Positions 5,432-5,667 of a stretch of 5,667 nucleotides of DNA are shown here, one piece after another (positions within the stretch are counted from its first letter, which is position 1; each line of letters starts with the position of its first letter). Source of the DNA: Deltaproteobacteria bacterium UBA796 (GTDB taxonomy: Bacteria > Myxococcota_A > UBA796). The stretch is from NCBI GenBank assembly GCA_002296975.1, contig DBIS01000242.1:1-5667 (forward strand). The letters are read 5' to 3'. A program made the translations under genes and the position numbers. The notes beneath the pieces were generated by a model, which searched no databases, was not told the origin of the DNA, and worked only from the letters and a program-made list of their open reading frames with translations.

Positions 5432-5667
5432 TCACTCGGCGGGTAGAACCTCAACCTTGTTGAGTGAAAAGCTCACCTGGTAATCCAGTTCCAACTCAAT
5501 GATGTCGGTCGGGATTGTCTCGGTGCCTTCGATTTCACCGACCAATGTGCCGCCGGGGCCAAAGGCTGCCTCCCACTCAATAGCCAGGGGCTCGCCGCCG
5601 GTCACGCAGACGTGTTCCACGCCATGGCGGGTCACGGCTTTCAGGATCTCGTCGAGCGCCATCCAGC
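5432..5667 (-). CDS. queE: QueE-like radical SAM ORF with atypical C-terminus (partial, 5' end outside window; possibly broken or chimeric)
   Basis: The reading frame is open from the right edge to TGA at 5432-5434. The first stretch (about 5582-5667) reads Trp-Met-Ala-Leu-Asp-Glu-Ile-Leu and then His-Val-Cys-Val-Thr-Gly-Gly-Glu-Pro-Leu-Ala. This is the middle of 7-carboxy-7-deazaguanine synthase (QueE), the radical SAM enzyme that makes the 7-deazaguanine core of queuosine from carboxytetrahydropterin. Gly-Gly-Glu-Pro contacts SAM. The iron-sulfur cysteine motif would lie upstream, outside the window, so the ATG at 5662 is probably internal. After Leu-Ala the usual QueE continuation is absent. 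Instead 50 codons (about 5432-5581) encode an acidic beta-like tail ending Val-Glu-Val-Leu-Pro-Ala-Glu that I do not recognise. Neither alternative frame restores QueE sequence. The whole protein would be far shorter than the usual 200 or more residues. It may be a pseudogene, a gene fusion by deletion, or an assembly join. Confidence 0.6.
   Translation of the reverse strand, partial: WMALDEILKAVTRHGVEHVCVTGGEPLAIEWEAAFGPGGTLVGEIEGTETIPTDIIELELDYQVSFSLNKVEVLPAE

Noticed and set aside
1..5667. CRISPR arrays, tRNA or rRNA genes, insertion sequences
   Set aside because: No regularly spaced repeats, no cloverleaf-like segments, no transposase motifs or flanking inverted repeats were seen.

Overview
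The window looks like chromosomal DNA of a moderately GC-rich Gram-negative bacterium, most likely a former deltaproteobacterium (Myxococcota or Bradymonadales-like). The reasons are two predicted lipoproteins with lipoboxes, a large secreted CehA/McbA-type PHP metallohydrolase ending in an Asp-Val-Asp-Gly-Asp-Gly motif that I associate with that group, and generally weak Shine-Dalgarno signals. This placement is an inference from protein style, not a database result.

Layout. Bases 1-304 hold the C-terminus of a membrane-anchored family 2 glycosyltransferase that starts outside the window. After 40 bases comes a complete glyoxalase I-like (VOC) gene at 345-761 with all four metal ligands. Facing it on the minus strand (785-1303) is a small cysteine-rich lipoprotein. 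A 90-base divergent spacer (1304-1393) separates this from a MATE-family multidrug/cation antiporter (1394-2728). Then, 44 bases on, comes an 885-residue lipoprotein (2773-5430) with an N-terminal beta-rich region, a carboxypeptidase-regulatory-like domain and a PHP/CehA-McbA hydrolase domain. Facing it and running off the right edge (5432-5667, minus) is an ORF that begins like 7-carboxy-7-deazaguanine synthase (QueE) through the Gly-Gly-Glu-Pro motif, then changes abruptly into an unrelated-looking 50-residue tail.

The genes do not form one pathway. The glycosyltransferase and VOC genes could be co-transcribed, as could the MATE and PHP genes, but nothing ties their functions together. No mobile element, CRISPR array, tRNA or rRNA is seen.

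The most interesting item is the small lipoprotein at 785-1303. Its cysteine spacing (intervals 15, 14, 7, 35) almost exactly reproduces the disulfide framework of the animal hormone stanniocalcin. The one stanniocalcin disulfide it lacks appears to be missing as a complete pair. The second is the broken or chimeric QueE-like ORF at the right edge.
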